From: Plantibacter auratus
Lineage (GTDB): Bacteria > Actinomycetota > Actinomycetes > Actinomycetales > Microbacteriaceae
Assembly (NCBI RefSeq): GCF_050587365.1
Contig: NZ_JBOBFV010000005.1
Span: 248,001 to 312,000, forward strand
Reading direction: 5' to 3'
Length of the DNA stretch: 64,000 bases
Shown here: one piece after another, positions 8,178-16,385 of the stretch
How the letters are laid out: every line of letters starts with the position of its first letter
Position numbering within the stretch: the stretch's first letter is position 1
The notes under the pieces: generated by a model
The model's database searches: none
Told to the model about the DNA's origin: nothing
What the model saw: the letters and a program-made list of their open reading frames with translations, nothing else
Made by a program: the position numbers and the translations under genes

Positions 8178-9667
8178 TACGCCCGCGGCGCGTGCGACTC
8201 GAGGAACTCGTACACCTCGACGGAGTCGACCCCCGGGAAGGATCCGGTCGGCAGCGCAGCCAGCAGACTCGTCGGCGTCCGCGCCGCGGGCCAGGCCTTC
8301 CCCTCCCACCGTTCGGCGAGCGCCGGCGACGCCCGACGACAGCATCGCTCGTCGGGGCAGTTCGAGGTCGACCGATGCGGCGTCTCGCGTCCGCGGAACC
8401 ACTTCACGTGCGCGAACGGGACGCCGACGCTGACCGAGTACTCGCCCTCCTTGGCCTTCTCGATCCGCGAGGTGCACCAGAAGGTGCCGGTGTCCATGTC
8501 GGTGTACTGATACCAGGGGCTGAAGCGGTCCTCGACGTCGAAGACGGTCCGGGCCGTCCAGTTGCGGCAGACGAGCGAGCCCTCCACTGCTCCGAGGACG
8601 TCGGACGGGAACGTGACCCCGTCGTTCTCGTACGCCTTGATGATCGTCCCCGACTCGTGCACCTTCATGAAGTGCACCGGGAGCCCGAGGTGCCTCGTCG
8701 CGAGGTTGGTGAAGCGGTGCGCGGCGGTCTCGTACGACACCGCGAACGCGTCGCGCAGGTCCTCCATCGAGATGCGCCGGAGCTGTTTCGCCTCACCGAG
8801 GACGCGCACGGCGTCGCGCTCGGGCAGCAGGATGGCCGCCGTCAGGTAGTTGGTCTCGACGCGCTGCCGCAGAAAGTCCGCGTAGTTTCCCGGCTCCTCG
8901 TGTCCGCACAGGTGACTGGCGAACGCCTGGAGGATGGGGGAACGCGAATCACGGGACATCGAGGGTTCGGTCGGCAGGTAGATCCGACCGTTGCGCCGGT
9001 CGGTGACCGAGCGCGTCGAGTGCGGCAGGTCGCCGACGTAGTGGAGCGAGAACCCGAGGTGCTGTGCCATCTCCGCGACCGTCTGGTGCGAGACCGGCCC
9101 TCCGGTGTAGCCGACGGCGTCGAGCAGTCCTTTCGCGACGGCCTCGAGCTCGGGGAAGTGGTTGTCGGCCGCGCGCATGTCCGCCCGGAGGACGGCGTTG
9201 GCCCGGCGCGCCTCCTCGGGTGTCGCCGCTCGCTCCCGATGCAGGCGGGCGACCTCGTCGTGCAGCGCCAGCACGGTGCGCAGCGTCTCGTCCGCTGTCC
9301 CTTTCGAGACGCGGATGGGCGCGATCCCGAGGGCGGAGAAGACGGGCCCCCGCTGGGCACGCTCGACGGCGATCTCGAGCGCGGCCCGGTCGCTCGGCGG
9401 TTCGTCACGGAGGAGGTCGTCGACGGTGGTGCCGAGGGCCGCGGCGATGACGCGGAGCATCGACAGGCTCGGCTCCCGATGCCCGTTCTCGATCGCCGAC
9501 GCCTGCGACGGTGCGCGGTCGATCGCCTGTGCGAGTTCGTCGAGGGTGAGGCCCGCACGGGATCGGGCATCGCGGATCCGGCGACCGAGGACGAGGGCGT
9601 CCGCGTGCGGAGCAGGTCCGTCACCAGAGGTGGCGGAGACGGGTGGAGCAGCGGCGGTGCTGGTCAT
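8174..9667 (-). CDS. ramB: RamB-like XRE-family regulator of acetate/short-chain fatty acid metabolism
   Basis: A 497-residue regulator. An XRE helix-turn-helix lies near residues 20-75 (LGRRIRDARSRAGLTLDELA, then SQASAIENGHREPSLSMLRV), followed by a long ImmA-like/DUF2083-type sensory region (ASHLCGHEEPGNYADFLRQR, NYLTAAILLPERDAV) and a Cys-bearing C-terminal part (LVCRNWTARTVF, FWCTSRIEKA). This is the architecture of corynebacterial and mycobacterial RamB, which controls aceA, aceB and pta-ack. Divergence from aceA supports the call. The start is ATG 9667; ATG 9676 is equally possible because both have weak ribosome binding sites. Confidence 0.85.
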   Translation of the reverse strand: MTSTAAAPPVSATSGDGPAPHADALVLGRRIRDARSRAGLTLDELAQAIDRAPSQASAIENGHREPSLSMLRVIAAALGTTVDDLLRDEPPSDRAALEIAVERAQRGPVFSALGIAPIRVSKGTADETLRTVLALHDEVARLHRERAATPEEARRANAVLRADMRAADNHFPELEAVAKGLLDAVGYTGGPVSHQTVAEMAQHLGFSLHYVGDLPHSTRSVTDRRNGRIYLPTEPSMSRDSRSPILQAFASHLCGHEEPGNYADFLRQRVETNYLTAAILLPERDAVRVLGEAKQLRRISMEDLRDAFAVSYETAAHRFTNLATRHLGLPVHFMKVHESGTIIKAYENDGVTFPSDVLGAVEGSLVCRNWTARTVFDVEDRFSPWYQYTDMDTGTFWCTSRIEKAKEGEYSVSVGVPFAHVKWFRGRETPHRSTSNCPDERCCRRASPALAERWEGKAWPAARTPTSLLAALPTGSFPGVDSVEVYEFLESHAPRAY

Positions 9668-9703
9668 GGTGATCATGCTCACACGCGCCGGTTGTTCCGG
9701 CAA

Positions 9704-9727
9704 ACAGAAGGTCGGCCGTTCTTCTGT
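9704..9727. promoter_or_regulatory. Inverted repeat in the ramB-aceA divergent promoter region
   Basis: ACAGAAG (9704-9710) and CTTCTGT (9721-9727) form a perfect 7-bp inverted repeat with a 10-nt spacer, midway between the two divergent starts. It is a candidate operator for RamB or another carbon-source regulator; it does not clearly match the corynebacterial RamB consensus. Confidence 0.45.
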
Positions 9728-9818
9728 CCACGGATGACGTCCGTCGGGGTTGCGGCGAGCGCAGGATCGTTCCCACAGCACGACCCGCCCCACCGACCTC
9801 GACACCACAGGAGTCATC

Positions 9819-11165
9819 GTGAGCAAGGAAGCCACCCGACCGACCGACCACCGCACGCCCCTCCGCGCCGGCGACCAGACGCAGACGGCCGAGGAACTGC
9901 AGCGCGAGTGGGACACCGACCCGCGCTGGGACGGGGTCCGCCGCGACTACACCGCTGAGGACGTCGTCCGCCTGCGCGGCGGTGTCCGGGAGGAGCCGAC
10001 GCTCGCCCGCCGAGGGGCGGAGCGCTTGTGGAACCTCCTCCACACCGAGGAGTGGGTGCCTGCCCTCGGCGCGCTGACCGGGAACCAGGCCGTGCAGCAG
10101 GTCCGGGCTGGCCTGCAGGCGATCTACCTCTCCGGCTGGCAGGTCGCCGCCGACGCGAACCTCTCCGGGCAGACCTACCCCGATCAGAGCCTCTACCCGG
10201 CGAACTCGGTTCCGGCGGTCGTCCGGCGGATCAACAATGCGCTGCTCCGGACCGAGCAGATCGACTTCGCCGAGCGAGCCATCGGGGAGACGCCGGGACC
10301 CGAGGCGATCGACTGGCTCGCGCCGATCGTCGCCGACGCCGAAGCCGGCTTCGGTGGGCCGCTCAACGCCTACGAACTCATGGCCGGCATGATCCAGGCC
10401 GGCGCCGCGGGCGTCCACTGGGAGGACCAGCTCGCGGCTGAGAAGAAGTGCGGCCACATGGGCGGCAAGGTGCTGGTGCCGACGGGCCAGCACATTCGGA
10501 CGCTCAATGCGGCCCGGCTGGCGGCGGACGTCGCCGGTGTCCCGACCATCGTCATCGCCCGCACCGATGCGCTGGCAGCCACGCTCCTCACGAGCGACAT
10601 CGACGAGCGCGATCTGCCGTTCCTGAACGGGAACCGGACCCCGGAGGGCTTCTACGAGGTGGAGAGCGGCATCGGTCCGGTGCTCGCGCGCGGCCTCGCC
10701 TACGCGGAGTACGCCGACCTGCTCTGGGTCGAGTCGGTGCAACCCGACCTCGACCTCGCCCGCCGGTTCGCCGAGGCCGTCCACGAGCGGTTCCCGGGCA
10801 AGCTGCTCGCCTACAACTGCTCGCCGTCGTTCAACTGGAAGTCGCACCTCGACGATGCGCAGATCGCGTCCTTCCAGCGCGAGCTCGCCGCCATGGGATA
10901 CGCGTTCCAGTTCATCACCCTCGCCGGCTTCCACGCGTTGAACCACTCGATGTTCACGCTGGCGAGTGATTACAAGGAGCGGGCGATGAGCGCGTACGTC
11001 GATCTCCAGGAAGCCGAGTTCGCTGCGGAAGCCAGCGGCTACACCGCCACCAAGCACCAGCGGGAAGTCGGTACCGGCTACTTCGACCTGGTCGCGACCG
11101 CCCTCAACCCCGGCAGCGCCACCCTCGCCCTCGCCGGCTCGACCGAGGAACAGCAGTTCCACTGA
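9819..11165 (+). CDS. aceA: Isocitrate lyase
   Basis: Cleaves isocitrate to glyoxylate and succinate, the first step of the glyoxylate shunt needed for growth on acetate or fatty acids. The 448-residue product has the catalytic signature KKCGHMGGK with Cys211, the Mg-binding region IVADAEAGFGG, and NCSPSFNWK near the C-terminal third. Length matches the short bacterial class. The GTG at 9819 has GGAG upstream. Malate synthase follows 85 nt downstream and the RamB-like regulator is divergent. Confidence 0.97.
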   Translation: MSKEATRPTDHRTPLRAGDQTQTAEELQREWDTDPRWDGVRRDYTAEDVVRLRGGVREEPTLARRGAERLWNLLHTEEWVPALGALTGNQAVQQVRAGLQAIYLSGWQVAADANLSGQTYPDQSLYPANSVPAVVRRINNALLRTEQIDFAERAIGETPGPEAIDWLAPIVADAEAGFGGPLNAYELMAGMIQAGAAGVHWEDQLAAEKKCGHMGGKVLVPTGQHIRTLNAARLAADVAGVPTIVIARTDALAATLLTSDIDERDLPFLNGNRTPEGFYEVESGIGPVLARGLAYAEYADLLWVESVQPDLDLARRFAEAVHERFPGKLLAYNCSPSFNWKSHLDDAQIASFQRELAAMGYAFQFITLAGFHALNHSMFTLASDYKERAMSAYVDLQEAEFAAEASGYTATKHQREVGTGYFDLVATALNPGSATLALAGSTEEQQFH

Positions 11166-11180
11166 TCCACACCAGCCCCG

Positions 11181-11203
11181 CCCTTCGACAAGCTCAGGGA
11201 CCG
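11181..11203 (+). repeat. Dispersed CCTTCGACAAGCTCAGGGAC repeat, single copy
   Basis: One copy of the family seen in clusters at 42838-42976, 45371-45709, 47060-47322 and 54673-54798. It lies in the short aceA-aceB gap, the only copy here between two co-oriented genes that probably share a transcript. Confidence 0.8.
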
Positions 11204-11250
11204 CTCGAAGGCCCCATCCGACGCACGACCATCCGAAACGGAGTGACCCC

Positions 11251-12915
11251 ATGAACACCCTGCTCGCTTCCCCGTCCACACCCACCACCGGGCCGGTGCC
11301 CACGCAACGCACCGGCCCCGCCATCGAGGTCGTCGGTGGTCTCGGTGACCGGTACGAGGAGATCCTCACCCCCGACGCCCTCGCCTTCCTCGCCGAACTG
11401 CACCAGCGGTTCGCGGGTGCGCGGCACGACCGCCTCGCCGAGCGCATGCGCCGACGCTTCGAGATCGGGAACGGCCGCGACCCGCGGTTCCGCGACGACA
11501 CCGCGGCGATCCGGGAGGACCGCTCCTGGCGGGTCGCCGGCGCCGGGCCGGGTCTCGAGGACCGCCGGGTCGAGATCACGGGCCCCACCGATCCGAAGAT
11601 GACGATCAACGCCCTCAACTCCGGCGCGAACATCTGGCTCGCCGATCAGGAGGACGCGACGAGCCCGACGTGGGCCAACGTCATCGGTGGTCAGCTCTCG
11701 CTGCGTGACGCCGTCCGCGGCGAGCTCACATTCACCAACGAGGCGGGGAAGGTGTACCGCGTCACCGCGACGGAGACGCCGACGATCGTCATGCGCCCGC
11801 GCGGCTGGCACCTCGTGGAGAAGCACCTGCGGTTCATCGACCGCTCCGGTGCGGCGATGGCGGCCTCGGGGAGCCTCGTCGACTACGGCCTCTACATCTT
11901 CCACAACGCCCGCCCGCTCATCGACGCCGGCCGCGGGCCCTACTTCTACCTCCCGAAGTTGGAGTCGAGCGAGGAGGCGCAGCTCTGGGATGACGCCTTC
12001 ACGTTCACCGAGGAACGCCTGGGTCTCGACCACGGCACGATCCGCGCCACCGTGCTCATCGAGACGCTCCCAGCGGCGTTCGAGATGGACGAGATCCTGT
12101 ACGCGCTCCGCGACCACTGCGCCGGTCTCAACGCCGGTCGGTGGGACTACATCTTCTCGATCATCAAGAACTACCGGGGGCGCGGTGCCCGGTTCGTCCT
12201 GCCCGACCGCAGCGAGGTGACGATGACGGTTCCGTTCATGCGCGCCTACACCGAGCTCCTCGTGCAGACGTGCCACCGCCGCGGTGCGCACGCGATCGGC
12301 GGGATGTCGGCGTTCATCCCGAACCGGCGCGATCCGGAGGCGACGGCGCGTGCCATCGAGAAGGTCTCAGCCGACAAGCGCCGCGAGGCGGGCGACGGCT
12401 TCGATGGGACCTGGGTGGCGCACCCGGACCTCATCGAGACAGCCAGGGCCGAGTTCGACGCGGTCCTCGGCGATCGTCCGAACCAGCTCGACCGACTGCG
12501 GGAGGACGTGTCGGTGACACCGTCACAGCTCCTCGACGTGCGCATCGGTCGGGCGGTCACGGACGCCGGTCTCCGTGACAACGTGTCGATCGCCGTCCGC
12601 TACCTCGACTCCTGGCTGCGCGGCGTCGGCGCCGCGGCCATCGACGGACTCATGGAGGACGCGGCCACGGCGGAGATCAGTCGATCGCAGGTCTGGCAGT
12701 GGATCCACCAGGACGTCGCGACCGACGACGGCCGTCCGATCACCCGTGAGCGGGTCGAGGACCTCCTCGACGAGCTCCTCTCCTCGCTCCCCCGCACCGC
12801 GGACGACCGCTTCGACGACGCCGCCGAGCTGTTCCGCGAGGTCGCGCTCAGGGACGAGTTCCCGACCTTCCTCACCGTCCCGGCGTACACGCGGTACCTC
12901 GTCGACCCCGCATGA
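11251..12915 (+). CDS. aceB: Malate synthase A
   Basis: Condenses glyoxylate with acetyl-CoA to malate, completing the glyoxylate shunt. The 554-residue product has the length and motifs of form A: ANIWLADQEDATSPTWANVI, TIVMRPRGWHLVEKH with the catalytic Arg, ATVLIETLPAAFEMDEILY with the Mg-binding Glu, GRWDYIFSIIKNYRGRG, and AIGGMSAFIPNRRDP. The start is ATG 11251 with GGAGTG upstream. It is probably cotranscribed with aceA and ends just before a long palindrome. Confidence 0.97.
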   Translation: MNTLLASPSTPTTGPVPTQRTGPAIEVVGGLGDRYEEILTPDALAFLAELHQRFAGARHDRLAERMRRRFEIGNGRDPRFRDDTAAIREDRSWRVAGAGPGLEDRRVEITGPTDPKMTINALNSGANIWLADQEDATSPTWANVIGGQLSLRDAVRGELTFTNEAGKVYRVTATETPTIVMRPRGWHLVEKHLRFIDRSGAAMAASGSLVDYGLYIFHNARPLIDAGRGPYFYLPKLESSEEAQLWDDAFTFTEERLGLDHGTIRATVLIETLPAAFEMDEILYALRDHCAGLNAGRWDYIFSIIKNYRGRGARFVLPDRSEVTMTVPFMRAYTELLVQTCHRRGAHAIGGMSAFIPNRRDPEATARAIEKVSADKRREAGDGFDGTWVAHPDLIETARAEFDAVLGDRPNQLDRLREDVSVTPSQLLDVRIGRAVTDAGLRDNVSIAVRYLDSWLRGVGAAAIDGLMEDAATAEISRSQVWQWIHQDVATDDGRPITRERVEDLLDELLSSLPRTADDRFDDAAELFREVALRDEFPTFLTVPAYTRYLVDPA

Positions 12916-12920
12916 GGACC

Positions 12921-12975
12921 GAGGTGAGGCACGTCGTCGTTCCCCGGTGGACCGGGCGACGACGTGCCTCACCTC
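12921..12975. terminator. Hairpin terminator, palindrome copy 2
   Basis: GAGGTGAGGCACGTCGTCG (12921-12939) pairs perfectly with 12957-12975 across a 17-nt loop, 5 nt after the aceB stop. It differs from copy 1 by a C-G to G-C exchange in the stem with both strands changed, and there is no T tract. Confidence 0.78.
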
Positions 12976-13023
12976 GCTGCACGCGAGGTCGGACACGCAC
13001 TGTCCTCTCGATGCCGGGTTCGG

Positions 13024-13029
13024 TACGCT
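13024..13029 (+). promoter_or_regulatory. -10 box of a leaderless aminotransferase transcript
   Basis: TACGCT lies 7 nt before the GTG start, with no Shine-Dalgarno sequence between them. The same TANNNT plus 6-8 nt pattern precedes more than 20 other genes in this window. Confidence 0.55.
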
Positions 13030-13036
13030 CGGACTC

Positions 13037-14248
13037 GTGCCTGAATCGACTCCCACGCCCCGCCTGTCCACGAAGATCTCAGCGATCGCCGAGTCCGCCA
13101 CGCTGAAGGTGGACGCGAAGGCGAAGGCGCTGCAGGCGCAAGGCCGACCCGTGATCTCCTACGCGGCGGGCGAGCCGGACTTCCCGACGCCCGAGCACAT
13201 CGTCGAAGCGGCGCTCGTCGCCGCCCGCGACCCGAAGGCGCACCGGTACACCCCAGCGGCCGGCCTGCCGGACCTCCGCGCCGCCATCGCGGAGAAGACG
13301 CTCCGCGACTCCGGTCTCGAGGTCGACCCGAGCCGGGTCATCGTCACCAACGGCGGCAAGCAGTCGGTGTACGAGGCGTTCCAGGTCCTCCTGAACCCGG
13401 GCGACGAGGTCATCGTGCCGACGCCGTTCTGGACCACCTACCCCGAGGCCATCGCGCTCGCCGACGGTGTCGCGGTCGACGTCTTCGCCGACGCCTCGCA
13501 GAACTACCAGGTCACCGTCGAACAGCTCGAGGCGGCGCGCACCCCGCGTACCAAGGTCCTCCTGTTCGTCTCCCCGTCGAACCCGACCGGCTCCGTCTAC
13601 TCCCCCGAGCAGACGAAGGCGATCGGCGAGTGGGCGCTCGAGCACGGCATCTGGGTCATCACCGACGAGATCTACCAGAACCTCACCTACGACGGCGTCC
13701 GCGCGACGTCGATCGTCGAAGCGGTGCCCGAGCTCGCCGAGCAGACGCTCCTCGTCAACGGCGTGGCCAAGACGTACGCGATGACGGGCTGGCGCGTCGG
13801 TTGGACCGTGGGCCCGGCGGACGCGATCAAGGCGCTCGGCAACCTCCAGTCGCACCTCTCCGGCAACGTGAACAACATCGCGCAGCGCGCGGCGGTCGCG
13901 GCCCTCAACGGTCCGCAGGACGCCGCGGAGGCGATGCGTGAGGCGTTCGACCGCCGCCGCAAGCTCATCGTCGGCGAGCTCAACAAGATCGACGGCTTCG
14001 AGACGCCGACCCCGCAGGGCGCCTTCTACGTCTACCCCGACGTCACGGCGCTGCTCGGCCGGACGTTCGGCGGGGTGACGCCCAAGACGTCGCTCGAACT
14101 CGCCGACCTCATGCTCGACCAGGCCGAGGTCGCGGCAGTGCCCGGCGAGGCGTTCGGGCCGTCCGGCTACCTGCGCTTCAGCTACGCGCTCGGCGACGAC
14201 CAGCTCCTCGAGGGCGTCCAGCGCCTCCAGCGCCTGTTCGCATCCTGA
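13037..14248 (+). CDS. Pyridoxal-phosphate aminotransferase, AspC/class I type
   Basis: A 403-residue class I/II aminotransferase, probably aspartate aminotransferase (aspartate + 2-oxoglutarate to oxaloacetate + glutamate). Motifs: GEPDFPTPEH at the N-terminus, SNPTGSVYS, ITDEIYQNLTYDG with the PLP-contacting Asp and Tyr, VNGVAKTYAMTGWRVGW with the Schiff-base Lys, and a C-terminal RFSYAL with the carboxylate-binding Arg. The GTG at 13037 sits 7 nt after TACGCT. A strong hairpin follows. Exact substrate preference cannot be read from sequence. Confidence 0.9.
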   Translation: MPESTPTPRLSTKISAIAESATLKVDAKAKALQAQGRPVISYAAGEPDFPTPEHIVEAALVAARDPKAHRYTPAAGLPDLRAAIAEKTLRDSGLEVDPSRVIVTNGGKQSVYEAFQVLLNPGDEVIVPTPFWTTYPEAIALADGVAVDVFADASQNYQVTVEQLEAARTPRTKVLLFVSPSNPTGSVYSPEQTKAIGEWALEHGIWVITDEIYQNLTYDGVRATSIVEAVPELAEQTLLVNGVAKTYAMTGWRVGWTVGPADAIKALGNLQSHLSGNVNNIAQRAAVAALNGPQDAAEAMREAFDRRRKLIVGELNKIDGFETPTPQGAFYVYPDVTALLGRTFGGVTPKTSLELADLMLDQAEVAAVPGEAFGPSGYLRFSYALGDDQLLEGVQRLQRLFAS

Positions 14249-14250
14249 AC

Positions 14251-14288
14251 CGAGGTCCGCTCGCTCGTCCCCGGGCGAGCGGACCTCG
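14251..14288. terminator. Hairpin between convergent aminotransferase and murB
   Basis: CGAGGTCCGCTCGC (14251-14264) and its exact complement (14275-14288) form a 14-bp stem with a 10-nt loop, just after the aminotransferase stop and before the murB stop on the other strand. It may serve both genes. Confidence 0.75.
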
Positions 14289-14296
14289 CATCAGCG

Positions 14297-15433
14297 TCAG
14301 ATCGTGACGCCGACCACGACGGGCTCGGGCTGCAGGAGGACGCCGAATTCGGCGTGGACGCGCGCCTGCACGAATCGCGCGAGCTCGGCGATCTCGGTGG
14401 CGGTCGCCCCGCCACGGTTCGTCAGGGCGAGCGTGTGCTTCGTGGAGACCGCAGCGTGCGATCCGGGGAGTGCGAACCCGCGACGGACGCCGGCCCGCTC
14501 GATCAGCCAGGCGGCCGAGAGCTTCGCGAGGCGCTCGGTCGGGGCCGGACGGGGCGGGTTGACGACCTCGCCGAGCGGGAAGACGTACTCGGTGTCGTCG
14601 TCGGCCGGCGGGTCGACGGGCCACCAGGGAGCATCGCCGGGGAGCGAGCGGGCGACGTGCTCCGACACGATCGGATTCGTGAAGAACGACCCGGCGCTGG
14701 CGGTGTCGGGGTCGTCGGGATCGAGCACCATACCCTTCGACGTCCGCAGCGCGAGCACCGTCGTGCGCACCTGGGCCAGGCGGACCTGCTCGCCGACCTC
14801 GACCCCGAGTGCAAAGGCGAGCTGTTGGTAGGCGATGGGTGCGGCCAGTCCGTCGACACCGACGTCGTCGAGGTCGATGATGATCGCCACGACCACGCCG
14901 GAGCGCTCGGGCTCTCCGCCACCGTGGCGCTTCAAGACCGACGTCCGGTAGCCGAGCCCGAGCTCCGCGGCCGGAACGCGCTCGACGGTCTGCGACTCCT
15001 CGTCGAGCAGGTCGACGGCGACGAGCGACGACACGATCTCCTGCCCGTAGGCGCCGATGTTCTGGACGGGGGCAGCCCCACAGGATCCCGGAATGCCGGA
15101 GAGCGCCTCGATGCCCGCGAAGCCGTGCTCCACGGTGAAGGCGACGAGCGCGTCCCAGTCCTCACCGGCCTGCACCCGCAGGCGGACACGGCCGGACGGC
15201 GCGTCGAGGCGTTCGATGCCGCGGTTGGCCGCCCGGATGACGGTCGCGTCGACGGGCTCGTCGCCGATCAGCAGGTTCGACCCGCCGCCGAGCAACAGCC
15301 ACGGCTGGTCGGTGTTCCAGACGTCGAGCACGGCCTCGATCAGCGCTGCCTCGCTCGTGCACTCCGCGAAGGCTGCGGCGGGCCCGCCCACCCCGAGGGT
15401 GGTGAGCTCGCTCAGACGGATGGCGTCGTTCAT
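14297..15433 (-). CDS. murB: UDP-N-acetylenolpyruvoylglucosamine reductase MurB
   Basis: FAD enzyme of cytoplasmic peptidoglycan precursor synthesis that reduces UDP-GlcNAc-enolpyruvate to UDP-MurNAc with NADPH. The 378-residue product has TTLGVGGPA, GGGSNLLIGD, GIPGSCGAAPVQNIGAYGQE (FAD binding), GYRTSVLK, and SAGSFFTNP containing the proton-donor Ser. The extra loop around the GYR motif fits type I MurB. The start is ATG 15433; it follows the MaoC gene by 11 nt and is likely in the same operon. Confidence 0.96.
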   Translation of the reverse strand: MNDAIRLSELTTLGVGGPAAAFAECTSEAALIEAVLDVWNTDQPWLLLGGGSNLLIGDEPVDATVIRAANRGIERLDAPSGRVRLRVQAGEDWDALVAFTVEHGFAGIEALSGIPGSCGAAPVQNIGAYGQEIVSSLVAVDLLDEESQTVERVPAAELGLGYRTSVLKRHGGGEPERSGVVVAIIIDLDDVGVDGLAAPIAYQQLAFALGVEVGEQVRLAQVRTTVLALRTSKGMVLDPDDPDTASAGSFFTNPIVSEHVARSLPGDAPWWPVDPPADDDTEYVFPLGEVVNPPRPAPTERLAKLSAAWLIERAGVRRGFALPGSHAAVSTKHTLALTNRGGATATEIAELARFVQARVHAEFGVLLQPEPVVVGVTI

Positions 15434-15444
15434 GGTCCTCCGGG

Positions 15445-15876
15445 TCAGGCGAAGCTGACGACGAGCTGCGCCTTGCCGAGCACCGTCTGCTCGGCGTAGG
15501 TGACGGTGAGGTCGACGCGCGCGGTGCGGGCTTCCTCGTCGATCTTGCCGACCTTGGCGACGATCTGGAGGTCGGCGCCGGTCTCGGGGTCGACGACGAC
15601 CGGTCGGGTGAACCGCACCTGGTACTCGAGCACCCGACCGGGGTCGCCGATCCAGTCGACCACCGGCTGGGCGGCGATCCCCATCGTCAGCATGCCGTGG
15701 GCGAGCACGCCCGGCAGCCCGACGGAGGCCGCGACATCGTCGCGGTAGTGGATGGGGTTGAAGTCTCCGGAGGCGCCGGCGTACCGCACGAGGGCGTCGC
15801 GCGTCAGGTGGACGGTCCGCTGCGCGACGACGTCGCCGACAGCCGGCATGATCGGGGTCTGCTGCACGTCGCTCAT
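15445..15876 (-). CDS. MaoC-like (R)-hydratase, HadB type
   Basis: A 143-residue hot-dog fold protein with the hydratase 2 motif GDFNPIHYRDDVAASVGLPG (catalytic Asp and His) and the AHGMLTMG element. Mycobacterial HadB, the catalytic half of the HadAB (3R)-hydroxyacyl-ACP dehydratase, has this form. Its ATG overlaps the stop of the upstream HadA-like gene by 4 nt (ATGA), so translation is probably coupled. Physiological substrate here is inferred to be a fatty acyl-ACP or CoA intermediate. Confidence 0.85.
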   Translation of the reverse strand: MSDVQQTPIMPAVGDVVAQRTVHLTRDALVRYAGASGDFNPIHYRDDVAASVGLPGVLAHGMLTMGIAAQPVVDWIGDPGRVLEYQVRFTRPVVVDPETGADLQIVAKVGKIDEEARTARVDLTVTYAEQTVLGKAQLVVSFA

Positions 15877-16322
15877 CCTTCGTCTCCTCGCACCACGAGC
15901 GTCGAGGTCGCGGTGACCACGGGCTCGCCGGCGGCATCGGTCATGATCGAGTCGCACGTCACCATCGAGTGGCCACCCAGGGACTTCACCGCGGTGACGG
16001 TCAGCTGCGCGGTGAGCTCGTCGCCGGCGACGATCGGTCGGTGGTGCACGAAACGCTGGTCGCCGTGGACCACCCGGCTGAAGTCGATACCCGCGTCGGG
16101 TGCGGCGAGCAGTTGCTGGAGCGTGTGCTCCTGGACGACGACGGCGAAGGTGGGCGGCGCCACGACGTCGGCGTATCCTGCGGCGCGGGCCGCCTCCGGG
16201 TCGAGGTTGATCGGGTTCGTCGCGAAGACGGCCCGCGAGAACTCGCGGATCTTCTCGCGTCCGACCAGGTACGGGGCGACGGGCGGGAAGACCCGACCGG
16301 CGAGCTCTGGGTTCACTGACAC
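15873..16322 (-). CDS. MaoC N-terminal/UPF0336-like protein, HadA type
   Basis: A 149-residue hot-dog protein lacking the Asp/His hydratase motif but keeping family features: VAPYLVGREKIREFSRAVFA, then VAPPTFAVVVQ and VHGDQRFVHHRPIVAGDELT. It matches the substrate-binding partner (HadA-like) of the neighbouring hydratase. The start is GTG 16322, 7 nt after a TAGGCT -10; GTG 16316 with GGAGG 8 nt upstream is an alternative. In mycobacteria the had genes sit next to tRNA-Trp and secE; here about 13 kb separates them. Confidence 0.85.
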   Translation of the reverse strand: MSVNPELAGRVFPPVAPYLVGREKIREFSRAVFATNPINLDPEAARAAGYADVVAPPTFAVVVQEHTLQQLLAAPDAGIDFSRVVHGDQRFVHHRPIVAGDELTAQLTVTAVKSLGGHSMVTCDSIMTDAAGEPVVTATSTLVVRGDEG

Positions 16323-16385
16323 GCCCTCCAGCCTACCCGCTGCCCTGGCTCGCCGACCGGGCACGGACGGACCGGCAGCGGGCTG

